NCBI RefSeq assembly: GCF_025152405.1
Contig: NZ_CP102292.1
Coordinates: forward strand, 1,426,001-1,490,000
DNA length: 64,000 nt
Source of the DNA: [Ruminococcus] lactaris ATCC 29176
GTDB lineage: Bacteria > Bacillota > Clostridia > Lachnospirales > Lachnospiraceae
Reading direction: 5' to 3'
The notes under the pieces are model-generated. The model did not search any database. It was not told where the DNA came from and saw only the letters and a list, made by a program, of their open reading frames with translations. The translations under genes were made by a program, and so were the position numbers. How positions within the stretch are numbered: position 1 is the first letter of the stretch; each line of letters opens with the position of its first letter. Shown piece by piece: positions 8,873 to 17,190 of this stretch.

Positions 8873-9390
8873 TTACAATTGAGGAACTTTATGCTTTTCC
8901 ATCCCAATATAATAATGGAATTCTGTCACATCAGTGAGCCATTTTTCATTTGGTGCTTTGGCAGTGAACTCCCGATTAAGTATGTTTTCAGCTATATACT
9001 GAGGGTTTGCAGACTGTCTTGTGCACCCGTTGTTAGAATACTTGATAGTTGATTTTATATTAAGTTTACGACAAATGCGTAGCACACGTTTATCGTTTAC
9101 ATCAATACCATGATATCGTTCCAGATCATCTCTGATCCTTCGATAGCCTTTATCCGGTGAGTCTGTATGAATCTTTTCTATCTCGTCGGCAATAAACCTA
9201 TTCTTTCGTTCACTTTTAGGAATTTCTCTGTGTAACCATTTATAATAAGCTGCCCTAGAAACATTACCAAGTTTACAAAGTGCAGCAATTGGATAATTAT
9301 GTTCTTTGTGTTCTTCTTTGATTGCCTGATATATATGTTCATGACGAATCAGGCTTAGTCCCGCCTCCTCTCTATTTCTTCGAGTTTTTT
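8873..9390 (-). pseudogene. IS3 OrfB 5' portion (copy 2), interrupted
   Basis: The frame enters by -1 slippage from orfA and reads EAGLSLIRHEHIYQAIKEEH, KLGNVSRAAYYKWLHREIP, HTDSPDKGYRRIRDDLERYH and APNEKWLTDVTEFHYYIG. It departs from the family after MEKHKV (about 8885) and meets a stop at 8873. The N-terminal HTH and the first catalytic Asp are present; the rest lies fused to the IS30 fragment downstream. There is no ATG near its beginning, which fits expression only as an OrfAB frameshift product. Confidence 0.8.
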
Positions 9391-10032
9391 TAAAAAAGAT
9401 GCCTCCATTTCAGCACGTTCTTTCTCTGCTTTTAAAATTTTAACTTCAGCTCGCAGCTTTTCTAATTCACTCATCTCATCGGGATGTTTTCGTTTGCCAC
9501 GGTTATCTCTTAAAGCTTCCACTCCACCAGCTTCATATTTGACTATATAATTGCGAGCCTGTTGATAGGACACCTGGTATAGTTCTGCTGTTTGGGTATA
9601 ATTATGATCATGTGCGATACAATACTGTACTATTTCAACCCGCTCTTCAAAAGTGGTTTTTCTTCCTTTGGTCATGATAATGTTTCCTCCTGTTCCAGAA
9701 GATTTTAATTCTTCATGACCATTATACTTCTTTATCCAAGTTTGTAACTTACCTTTTGAACGGATTCCATATTTTTTGCAGATATCATCTTGAGAACCAT
9801 AGCCTGCTAAATAATCTAAAACTGCTTGTTGTTTCAATTCTTTGGAATATTTTTTATTCCCTTTCAATGTGAATGCATTTGAGCCCATAGATTCATAGTT
9901 TCTAATCCATTGTTGGACAGAAGCGAGACTTACATCAAACATATGGGCAATTCGCTGTTGGCTTTCTTTTCCATCCAGATATAGATTTACAGCATATATT
10001 TTATCCTCAACAGATACTTTTCTTTTAGACAT
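9355..10032 (-). CDS. IS3-family OrfA (DNA-binding subunit)
   Basis: The 225-aa protein has two helix-turn-helix repeats. The first has QQRIAHMFDVSLASVQQWIR (about 24-45) and the second has YTQTAELYQVSYQQARNYIV (about 144-165). A C-terminal coiled coil (LEKLRAEVKILKAEKERAEM, about 188-220) is of the kind used for OrfA/OrfAB oligomerisation. A TAA ends it 15 bases after a slippery A-run. The ATG at 10032 has AGGAGGGAG upstream, which lies inside a hairpin that can block translation. OrfA looks intact, but its OrfB partner is broken, so the copy is probably immobile unless helped in trans. Confidence 0.88.
   Translation of the reverse strand: MSKRKVSVEDKIYAVNLYLDGKESQQRIAHMFDVSLASVQQWIRNYESMGSNAFTLKGNKKYSKELKQQAVLDYLAGYGSQDDICKKYGIRSKGKLQTWIKKYNGHEELKSSGTGGNIIMTKGRKTTFEERVEIVQYCIAHDHNYTQTAELYQVSYQQARNYIVKYEAGGVEALRDNRGKRKHPDEMSELEKLRAEVKILKAEKERAEMEASFLKKLEEIERRRD
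9385..9391 (-). other. Programmed -1 frameshift site of the IS3 element
   Basis: On the minus strand a run of seven A follows TTTTTT in the last codons of orfA (TTA AAA AAA CTC). Slipping back one base moves the ribosome from orfA into orfB (AAT AGA GAG GCG GGA CTA), bypassing the orfA stop. This is the standard IS3-family route to OrfAB transposase. Confidence 0.7.
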
Positions 10033-10039
10033 AAAATAG

Positions 10040-10094
10040 GCTCCCTCCTAAGTGACAAGTTTTTATTATTTCACTTGTCTACCTAGAAGGGAGC
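10040..10094 (-). promoter_or_regulatory. Right-end hairpin that can sequester the orfA ribosome site
   Basis: GCTCCCTCCTAAGTGACAAG (10040-10059) is nearly complementary to the right-end sequence ending at 10094, with an ~11-base A/T loop. In transcripts reading in from outside, the AGGAGGGAG ribosome site of orfA would be locked in the stem. Transcripts starting inside the loop would escape. This is a known principle in IS elements; function here is inferred. Confidence 0.5.
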
Positions 10095-10160
10095 ATATTA
10101 AATCGTGTTAAAGCGACAGCCCCTTTATTTTCAATGATGATTCTCCTCTGTGAACCCCTC

Positions 10161-13100
10161 TTAAATATTATCTTTGTGCTTTTTTAACTCCCATGCAGCA
10201 AGCAATAACATCGCTGAAATAACAAATAATAAAACTGGTCTTTCTGCATTCAGAGGATCGCCTGTCTTAACCGCTGTATCATCTTTTCCTGAAACTGAAG
10301 CATCCTTATTTCCTAATCCCTGATCTCCATTTGATGATTTATCAGATGTTGATGGCTGATCCGGTTTCGATGGCTGGTCAGGTTTCGATGGCTGGTCGGG
10401 ATTTGATGGCTGATCCGGTTTGGACGGCTGGTCAGGATTATCTGTACCTGCATCATTTTTCTCAAATTCTGCTGAAACACTTACTGCTCCTGCCGGCATT
10501 ACGAATGAATAGCTGTGATCTGCTTCCTCCGTAAGCTCTACCACGGAATCATCTTCCATTACTGCCTTTACACCCTTAAGTTTATATCCGTCATCTGCGG
10601 ATACTATAATGGTGATCTTGTCCCCCTCTTTTGCCTTATCTTCAGAAACCGTCAGACTTCCGTTTTCCGGCTGAACCACTGTAACAGAGTAAGTCTTTTC
10701 CGGCTCCGGTTTTGTACTGTAATTCTGCAACGCTGCAGCCAGCTCTGTTCTTGCATTCTCTGTCTCCTCAAGTGTTGCAAGTTTATTATTTTTCAATGAA
10801 GAAGCATATACGGCTGCTTTTACAAGACTGGATTCGGATGAATCCGTTGACTCAAAATTGAGTCCATCTTTTTTTATTAACTCTTCTGCCTGCTTCAGCA
10901 GTGTATTTAACTGAGTTTTATCAACTGTCTCATATACTTTAAATTCCTGGATCATGTATATTCCTGCAGATGCATTAGATGCAATTCCCTGCATTTTTAC
11001 ATATCTTGCCTCAGTTGGTTCATCAAGGCTTACTGTATTGAAGAAATCACCATTTCCGCGTACTTCTTTTGCAGTTGTCCAGTTCTCTCCGTCATCCGAT
11101 ACAAGAATATTAAAATCTTTTCCTTTTCCACCGTATCTCCACTGAATCTCAACTTCGCTGACTGTTCTGGTCTCTCCAAGATCCACACATAAAGAGCTGT
11201 CTGCATGATAGCCTTTCCAGAATGAATTCATCTCTGAAGTACTTGTATCCGGCTTCGCTGTTGTATCTTCTTTTTCAGTAAATGCATCTCCGTCAAATGC
11301 CTTAAAAGCGACGTTGATTCTTCGTTCTGCATTGTCAACTGCATCTCCTGATTTGTAAGAAGTACCGCCTGCTGCTTTATTCTGTGCAACATTCGTCTTA
11401 ACTGTAGTTTCACTCCAGTCATCTGTATAGTATTCTGCCGCCTCTTCTGCTGACAGAGCCTGATTGTAAACCTGAAGATTTGCCATCTTTCCATGCAGGT
11501 TTTCTCCAATCTTTTCCAGCGGAAGAAGAACCGAAGAATTAAGTGTTGTTATTGCACCGCTTGCCAGTCCGTCTGCATCTGACTTCTGTGAAAGGAAGGT
11601 CTGCAACTGTCCATTTACATAAAGTTTCGTTCCCTGGAATGTTCCTACGAGCATGATCTTTACTGTAGAATCATCGGTCGGTACTGTATAGTTGAAATCT
11701 CGTGTAAAGTAATTTACATTGGCTGATAAATGACCGCTCTCTGTTCCTGCAATCTGAATCTGTCCATCATAACCTGAAAACAGGGAAGATGCGGTTGTAT
11801 TTTTTGCAGCTTCTTCCGAATCTACTTTCAGGTCAAATGCTACTGTATATGGATAAGAAAGTGTCTTAAGCGGAGTTGTCAGTGCTGTACCGTCAAAAGA
11901 CAAATATCCGTCTTCACTGATCTCTGCTCCATTTCCAAGTGTTCCGTTATAGCCGTTACCGCTTGTATCATAAACTGTCTTTCCATCAGAAGATACATTC
12001 TTGAAATCATAATCCAGTACCAGGGAGGAGTCTGAATCCGCCTGCATTGCAATGTCTGTCCCCGGTCCTTCTGCAAGTTTTGCAGCTCTCATCTCATACT
12101 GCTCAAATGTATCTGAATCATCCGTTCCTCCCCAGGTCTTTTCGCTTACAATCGCTGTTGCTCTGAGGACTCTCTGGTGAACATCCTTTTCTGTCATACC
12201 TTCCTGGCTCTGATCTCCCCAGATAGCAGCCTTTGCTCCAAGAAGATTTGGCTCACCTAAAAGTACATTATTTGCTCCAAAAATCGTTGGATTCCAGTCA
12301 TTGAACAAATATTCTGCATTTGGTACATCACGGTTTGTTCTGCCCGGATTTCCATATAAATATGCATCACGGCAGTTTACAATTCCATATCCCTCTGCTG
12401 CACGTGCCTTTGCATTCTCATAATTTGTTGCCCAGATATCCAACTGATAGTTGGACGTAAGATCCACATCAGAAAGTACGGTAGATGCTGTTGAGAACAT
12501 TCCTGTTCCCGCACCCCACATTCTGATCTTTGTATCAGATCCCAAATTGCCCTGAATCGTCTGTCTGAGCTGATCCGCAAACTGTGCGAACTGGTCTTTC
12601 GGGGTATGATCCCAGTATTCATCCGCTCCAATATGTACTACATCTCCTGAAATTGTCGGAGAATTGCCCTCTGTATACTCATTCCATAAAGTCTTTGCAA
12701 AGCGGAGTGCTCTTTCAGCATTTGCCCCCTGCAGATCCAGAAGCTCCAGACCTCCCTTTGTAGTTACATTGGTACTTGTGCTGCGGATTCCTCCCTGCAG
12801 CCAGTCAATGCCATCCGGATTTTCATCTGCATACTTATTATATAAAAGTGAATGTCCCGGAAGATCGATCTCAGTCATCATATGAATCCCGAGACCTGAA
12901 CATGTCTGCTGCAATTCCTTCCACTCTTCCTTCGTGTAGGTCGGATTGCCCTGATAATCTGCATTATTCAGATAATAATCCTCATTCACAAAATTGGACG
13001 GGATTCCCGCGTGCTTCACTTCAGATGTCAGTGACGGAAATTCATCACTCTCCAGCCGATGGAATCCGGCATGTGTCTCATTGCTTGCAAACGCTGTATT

Positions 13101-14636
13101 ACAGTTATCATTATCATTAATGTGGAGATGATATTCGTTCATCTTATACCACAGCATGACCCTGGCATAATCCTGAAGCTGTGACAGTCTGTATGATGTA
13201 CGTGCCACATCCAGCATGATTCCCCGCACCTCGTAAGCCGGATAATCTCTCGTAATACCTTTTGGAACTGTTCTGTTATCCTCTGCCTGATCCAGAATCT
13301 GCTCCACCGTGATCGTTCCGTACAGGCATCCTGTATAGGTTGAAGCACAAATATGGACACCCTCATCATCGGTCTTTAACAGATATCCCTCATCCCCGAC
13401 TCCATATGTATCATCCGTCTGTGACTCAATATAAATATCATTGGAGGAAGATGGTGCATTTCCCTCTTCTACAGTAAGATCCAGTCCTGAAATTTCCTTT
13501 AAATCTTCCTGCATATTCCAGGCTGCTTCGCGGATTCCTACATCTGCAGTATCGTTATAAATAATCTTTGAACTTTCTGTCAGTTCAAAATCCCCCTCAT
13601 ATCCATACCACTCCTGGAGACTTGGTATCACTTCTGGCTTTTCATTCGGAGCTGATACTTCCGGGAAGTTTCCATCCGGATAATTGCCGCTGTGATCCTG
13701 GATCGTTACTTCTATATTCTTCTCCGCATACTCTTCCGGATTCTTTTTATTCTCTACTCTGACAAGCAGTGTCACATTACGGTCACCGATATTATAATCA
13801 CTGATCTGACCATCATTGCTGACTACATTCTCCAGGCTGCTGCCTCTTACATACGCATTCACACCTCTGGCAGTTCCTGTATTTACAGTGATCTGACCAT
13901 CCTCAATCTGTAATGAATCTGCCGTGATGCCAGACAGCGTTCCATTCACATCTGCACTTTCATTCTGGGAAAAGACCTGAATTTCCCGAAGATTGACATT
14001 ATTTCCGACTGCCTGTGCATTTACTTTCCTGATATACATTAAGACATATCTCTTCAGCTTTGCATCCACTGCCAGTGCCGGACTGCTCGTTGTAGTAATT
14101 GTATCCGTATTTGCACTTGTATCAGCGATATTCTGTCCTTCACCATTGGCAACCAGACCATTTGCTGAAGGTCTGCTGACACTGACAAGACTTGTCCAGT
14201 TGTTCAGGTCAACATCCGTGCTTCCCGCTGTCAGTGTTGACTCATCTGCTGTATAAAGCTCATATTCCATCGGCCATACTTTCATGTTGTACCAAAGCCT
14301 GATCGATGAAATATCCTCTTCCTCCGCATCTTCTCCGCGGTCGATCTGAATCCACTGAGCAGTCTGTTCTTCAGAATCCTTGCTGCTTCCTGATGCTGCT
14401 CCCCAGTTCTTCATATCTGCCGAATTCCACTGAACTGCCTCTGAAGTAACTCCATCCACAGCGTATTCCGGTCCATAACCGTTCGCTGTAGACGAGGCGA
14501 TCGTCGTCTTGCCCTGGACAAGATTCTCCATCTGCACATTTTCTTCCGCATAAACTCCTGTCGGAACATATGTGGCTGCACCTGTAAATACAAGTGAAAA
14601 TGCTGCAATAAGAGAAAGCAGTCTCTTCTCTTTCAT
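10161..14636 (-). CDS. Secreted multi-domain GH20 beta-N-acetylhexosaminidase
   Basis: A 1491-aa surface enzyme. Signal peptide 1-30 (LLSLIAAFSLVFTGAAT). F5/8-type/CBM32-like module about 35-225, a cadherin-like linker to about 320, GH20 N-terminal domain about 330-460. GH20 TIM barrel about 465-830 with the catalytic pair D672-E673 in HIGADEYWD. LamG/concanavalin-like domain about 870-1065, second CBM32-like module about 1080-1237, FIVAR-like helices about 1240-1305, Ig-like repeat about 1315-1395. Then six PDQPS-type repeats (1401-1430) and a C-terminal KTGD (1457-1460), hydrophobic segment and KKHKDN tail resembling a sortase signal without LPXTG. It should release terminal GlcNAc/GalNAc from host glycans by substrate-assisted catalysis. 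Exact linkage is unknown. Confidence 0.9.
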   Translation of the reverse strand: MKEKRLLSLIAAFSLVFTGAATYVPTGVYAEENVQMENLVQGKTTIASSTANGYGPEYAVDGVTSEAVQWNSADMKNWGAASGSSKDSEEQTAQWIQIDRGEDAEEEDISSIRLWYNMKVWPMEYELYTADESTLTAGSTDVDLNNWTSLVSVSRPSANGLVANGEGQNIADTSANTDTITTTSSPALAVDAKLKRYVLMYIRKVNAQAVGNNVNLREIQVFSQNESADVNGTLSGITADSLQIEDGQITVNTGTARGVNAYVRGSSLENVVSNDGQISDYNIGDRNVTLLVRVENKKNPEEYAEKNIEVTIQDHSGNYPDGNFPEVSAPNEKPEVIPSLQEWYGYEGDFELTESSKIIYNDTADVGIREAAWNMQEDLKEISGLDLTVEEGNAPSSSNDIYIESQTDDTYGVGDEGYLLKTDDEGVHICASTYTGCLYGTITVEQILDQAEDNRTVPKGITRDYPAYEVRGIMLDVARTSYRLSQLQDYARVMLWYKMNEYHLHINDNDNCNTAFASNETHAGFHRLESDEFPSLTSEVKHAGIPSNFVNEDYYLNNADYQGNPTYTKEEWKELQQTCSGLGIHMMTEIDLPGHSLLYNKYADENPDGIDWLQGGIRSTSTNVTTKGGLELLDLQGANAERALRFAKTLWNEYTEGNSPTISGDVVHIGADEYWDHTPKDQFAQFADQLRQTIQGNLGSDTKIRMWGAGTGMFSTASTVLSDVDLTSNYQLDIWATNYENAKARAAEGYGIVNCRDAYLYGNPGRTNRDVPNAEYLFNDWNPTIFGANNVLLGEPNLLGAKAAIWGDQSQEGMTEKDVHQRVLRATAIVSEKTWGGTDDSDTFEQYEMRAAKLAEGPGTDIAMQADSDSSLVLDYDFKNVSSDGKTVYDTSGNGYNGTLGNGAEISEDGYLSFDGTALTTPLKTLSYPYTVAFDLKVDSEEAAKNTTASSLFSGYDGQIQIAGTESGHLSANVNYFTRDFNYTVPTDDSTVKIMLVGTFQGTKLYVNGQLQTFLSQKSDADGLASGAITTLNSSVLLPLEKIGENLHGKMANLQVYNQALSAEEAAEYYTDDWSETTVKTNVAQNKAAGGTSYKSGDAVDNAERRINVAFKAFDGDAFTEKEDTTAKPDTSTSEMNSFWKGYHADSSLCVDLGETRTVSEVEIQWRYGGKGKDFNILVSDDGENWTTAKEVRGNGDFFNTVSLDEPTEARYVKMQGIASNASAGIYMIQEFKVYETVDKTQLNTLLKQAEELIKKDGLNFESTDSSESSLVKAAVYASSLKNNKLATLEETENARTELAAALQNYSTKPEPEKTYSVTVVQPENGSLTVSEDKAKEGDKITIIVSADDGYKLKGVKAVMEDDSVVELTEEADHSYSFVMPAGAVSVSAEFEKNDAGTDNPDQPSKPDQPSNPDQPSKPDQPSKPDQPSTSDKSSNGDQGLGNKDASVSGKDDTAVKTGDPLNAERPVLLFVISAMLLLAAWELKKHKDNI

Positions 14637-14820
14637 ATAAATTCCTCTCTTCCTTCTATTTATATAACTCTCATATAACTCATTTGTGCAAAATTATACT
14701 ATATTTTTTTGTAAAAATCCAATTAATTTATACATTTTTTCCATAAAGCAGGTCAGATACTCTATTCAAAATACTTATACGCTGCGTAAATATTTTAAAG
14801 AGACTGAATCCGTATATAAA

Positions 14821-14861
14821 AAAGCATCATCCTGTGTAATCTCCACACAGGATGATGCTTT
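14821..14861. terminator. rpsO terminator
   Basis: A 17-bp stem (AAAGCATCATCCTGTGT with its complement) and a 7-base loop. On the minus strand it is followed by T-rich sequence just after the rpsO stop. The A-rich other side could make it bidirectional. The 180 bp to the GH20 start should hold the GH20 promoter, but no convincing boxes were identified. Confidence 0.85.
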
Positions 14862-14881
14862 TAATAACATCCGCTCTGCAA

Positions 14882-15148
14882 TTATTTTCTAAGACCAAGT
14901 TTCTCGATCAAAGCACGATATCTTTCGATATCAATCTTTTTAAGGTATGCAAGAAGTCCTCTTCTCTGTCCTACCATCTTCAGAAGTCCTCTTCTTGAGT
15001 GGTGATCCTTCGGATTAGCCTTGAAGTGATCTGTCAGCTCGTTAATTCTTGCTGTCAGGATAGCAACCTGTACTTCCGGTGATCCTGTATCTCCCTCTGT
15101 TCTTCCAAATTCTTTGATGATAGCCTGCTTCTTTTCTTTTGCGATCAT
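14882..15148 (-). CDS. rpsO: 30S ribosomal protein S15
   Basis: An 88-aa protein starting [20 protein letters not shown], with the family motif [22 protein letters not shown]. It binds the 16S rRNA central domain early in 30S assembly. The ATG at 15148 follows AAGGAGG at good spacing; upstream in-frame codons have no ribosome site. It has its own promoter 100 bp upstream and a strong terminator, so it is separate from the ribF cluster. The ~90-base leader with small G/C hairpins could be an S15 autoregulatory site, which is known in other bacteria. Confidence 0.97.
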   Translation of the reverse strand: MIAKEKKQAIIKEFGRTEGDTGSPEVQVAILTARINELTDHFKANPKDHHSRRGLLKMVGQRRGLLAYLKKIDIERYRALIEKLGLRK

Positions 15149-15247
15149 GTTCTTTTCCTCCTTAAAATTCTTGATATAACCGCCTGGCATTAAGCAATGG
15201 TCGGAGTGATCCGATTACCGAACACCGGCTGATTCATAACCTTTGCT

Positions 15248-15276
15248 AGTATAGCACAGTGGAACATTCTTGTAAA
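15248..15276 (-). promoter_or_regulatory. rpsO promoter
   Basis: TTTACA (15271-15276), 17 bases, TATACT (15248-15253) on the minus strand. The resulting leader (about 15241-15149) contains short hairpins such as CGGATCACTCCG near 15210. Confidence 0.75.
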
Positions 15277-15362
15277 GAACTATTTTCCCGAATCATTTCT
15301 GAATGTAACCTTCCCTGATGAATGATCTCTGAACCCTGTCCCCACAGCTCTATCCTGATCCA

Positions 15363-16271
15363 TCAGCTTTTTTTCAGTGGATGTTCCCGGAAATATTCCT
15401 CACCATATCGCATATCCTGCATCACACACGCCCTCAGTTCTTTCACAGAATCAAATCTTGTCTCTGGACGCTCAAATTCCAGGAACCGGATCGTAATGTA
15501 CTTCCCATATGCATCCCCTTCATAATCATAAACATAAACTTCAAATAATTCTCTCTGTTCCTGCGTTACTGTCGGCTTCACTCCTGCATTTCCCACACCA
15601 CCATACCATTTTCCGTCAATCAGGACCCGGCAGGCATAAACTCCGTACCGCGGAAGAATCTTCCCATCCTGTGGTGCGACATTCATCGTCGGAAATCCTA
15701 AAGTACGCCCCAGTTCCCGTCCATGTTCTACAATTCCCGTCATTTCATAAGGATAGCCCAAAAGTTCCTGTGCCAGCCGGATATTTCCATGGGACAAAGC
15801 CTCCCGTACATAGGTACTGCTGATCTCTCGGTCTCCCAAACGTGCTTTTTCTACCACATCAACAGTATAATCATATTTCTGTGCATATCGCTCCAGCATC
15901 TGATGATCCCCTCGTTTCCGATACCCGAAGGAAAAATCCGAACCAACGACAATATGTGCCGCATGAAGCTTTTCGTAAAGGATTTTCTGAATAAACCGTT
16001 CAGCTTCCATTGTCATCAGATCTCCGGTAAATGGATAATCGATCAGATAATCCACTTTTCCATCCAGTAATTTTTTTCTTTCTTCTTTTGTCATCAGACA
16101 GTTTCTCTGCATATCAAATGCACATACAACACTGACACAGTCGTTTCCCGCATAAGAACAAATCTTTTCGATCAGTTTCTGATGTCCTCTGTGAAGCCCG
16201 TCAAATTTTCCAAGAGTTACGGCTGTTCTTTTTCCCTCTCTGAAAGCATCAATTCCTTTTATATACTGCAT
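15363..16271 (-). CDS. ribF: Bifunctional riboflavin kinase / FAD synthetase
   Basis: A 302-aa cytosolic enzyme that phosphorylates riboflavin to FMN and adenylylates FMN to FAD. The N-terminal nucleotidyltransferase domain (about 15-180) has TLGKFDGLHRGHQKLI and the STYVREAL motif. The C-terminal flavokinase domain (about 185-300) has GRTLGFPTMNV and the FEVYVYDYEGDAYG strand pair. It starts 2 bp after the truB stop and is the last gene of the rimP-nusA-infB cluster, its usual place in Clostridia. rpsO downstream has its own promoter. Confidence 0.96.
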   Translation of the reverse strand: MQYIKGIDAFREGKRTAVTLGKFDGLHRGHQKLIEKICSYAGNDCVSVVCAFDMQRNCLMTKEERKKLLDGKVDYLIDYPFTGDLMTMEAERFIQKILYEKLHAAHIVVGSDFSFGYRKRGDHQMLERYAQKYDYTVDVVEKARLGDREISSTYVREALSHGNIRLAQELLGYPYEMTGIVEHGRELGRTLGFPTMNVAPQDGKILPRYGVYACRVLIDGKWYGGVGNAGVKPTVTQEQRELFEVYVYDYEGDAYGKYITIRFLEFERPETRFDSVKELRACVMQDMRYGEEYFREHPLKKS

Positions 16272-16273
16272 AA

Positions 16274-17188
16274 TTACCTCAATTCTTCCGGGTCAAGGAA
16301 CATCTTTACAAGATGGAACATTTTTCTATCTTCCATATACCGGTAAACCCCGATAAAATGTCCCTGTGCATCATATACTCTGACCTTTTCGCCGGAACAG
16401 AATTTTCCGTCTTCTGATAACTGGTTTTTGAAAAAATCATTTCCATTATAGGCTTTGGAAATATATTTCTCAGCAGGGACAACGGACTGTAATTCACTGA
16501 ACATCTGATCCAGTGGGATCAGTGCATCTTCCAGTCTGCCATTTTGTGCAAGATCACTTAGTTCCTCTAATTTCAGACTGTCTTTCAACTCGAATCTCCC
16601 GACTTTTGTCCTGGTCAGTTCTTCCATACAGCCACCTGTTCCGAGCAGATTTCCTATATCATGACAAAGAGTGCGGATATACGTTCCCTTTGAACATGTC
16701 ACTTCCATCCTTACTCTCGGCAACTGTATTTCTTTGATATGGATCTGATAAATGGTTACTTTTCTGCTTTTACGTTCTACTGTCTTTCCCTCTCTCGCAA
16801 GCTCATACAGCTTTTTCCCATTGACTTTCAGTGCAGAATACATGGGAGGGATCTGATCGTATGTGCCTTTGAAGCTTTCAATCACTTTTGTCACTTCTGC
16901 TTCATTCAGATGGTCTGTCGGCTGTTCTTTCAGTATCGCCCCTGAAATATCCTGCGTATCCGTTGTCTTTCCCAGTAACAGTACCGCCTCATAAGTCTTA
17001 TCGCGGTCTGTCAGAAGATCGCATAACTTTGTTGCACGCCCCAGACAAACAGGAAGCACCCCTGTCGCATCAGGATCAAGGGTGCCTGTATGACCGATCT
17101 TTTTCTGACCGGCAATCTTACGCAGAACGGCAACTACATCATGGGATGTATATCCTTTTTCTTTATATACATTTATAATTCCGTTCAT
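16274..17188 (-). CDS. truB: tRNA pseudouridine(55) synthase
   Basis: A 304-aa enzyme that makes pseudouridine 55 in the T-loop of nearly all tRNAs. The catalytic Asp lies in GTLDPDATGVLPVCLGRATK (about residues 37-56). YSALKVNGKKLYELAREGK and SKGTYIRTLCHDIG are further family motifs. A C-terminal extension carries a PUA-like segment (EKVRVYDAQGHFIGVYRY). It is spaced 2 bp from both neighbours (nrnA upstream, ribF downstream), so translation is probably coupled. Confidence 0.96.
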   Translation of the reverse strand: MNGIINVYKEKGYTSHDVVAVLRKIAGQKKIGHTGTLDPDATGVLPVCLGRATKLCDLLTDRDKTYEAVLLLGKTTDTQDISGAILKEQPTDHLNEAEVTKVIESFKGTYDQIPPMYSALKVNGKKLYELAREGKTVERKSRKVTIYQIHIKEIQLPRVRMEVTCSKGTYIRTLCHDIGNLLGTGGCMEELTRTKVGRFELKDSLKLEELSDLAQNGRLEDALIPLDQMFSELQSVVPAEKYISKAYNGNDFFKNQLSEDGKFCSGEKVRVYDAQGHFIGVYRYMEDRKMFHLVKMFLDPEELR

Positions 17189-17190
17189 TC

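Larger units (their letters stand above)
7217..10100 (-). mobile_element. IS3-family element copy 2, interrupted by an IS30-type fragment
   Basis: The left end GCTCCCCGTCAAGTAGACAA (7223-7242) and the right end (about 10073-10100, read on minus as TGCTCCCTTCTAGGTAGACA) form imperfect terminal inverted repeats. OrfA is intact. OrfB is split: its 5' part at 8873-9390 and its 3' part fused to an IS30-type transposase in 7299-8711. About 45 codons of orfB between HKV and PGAQPLFHSDRG are missing. The IS30-type part has lost its own 3' end. No clear target-site duplication was seen around the composite. Confidence 0.75.

Noticed and set aside
10331-10440. Short tandem repeats on the plus strand resembling a CRISPR-like array
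   Set aside because: These are the 15-bp codon repeats for PDQPS units in the GH20 linker, without spacers.
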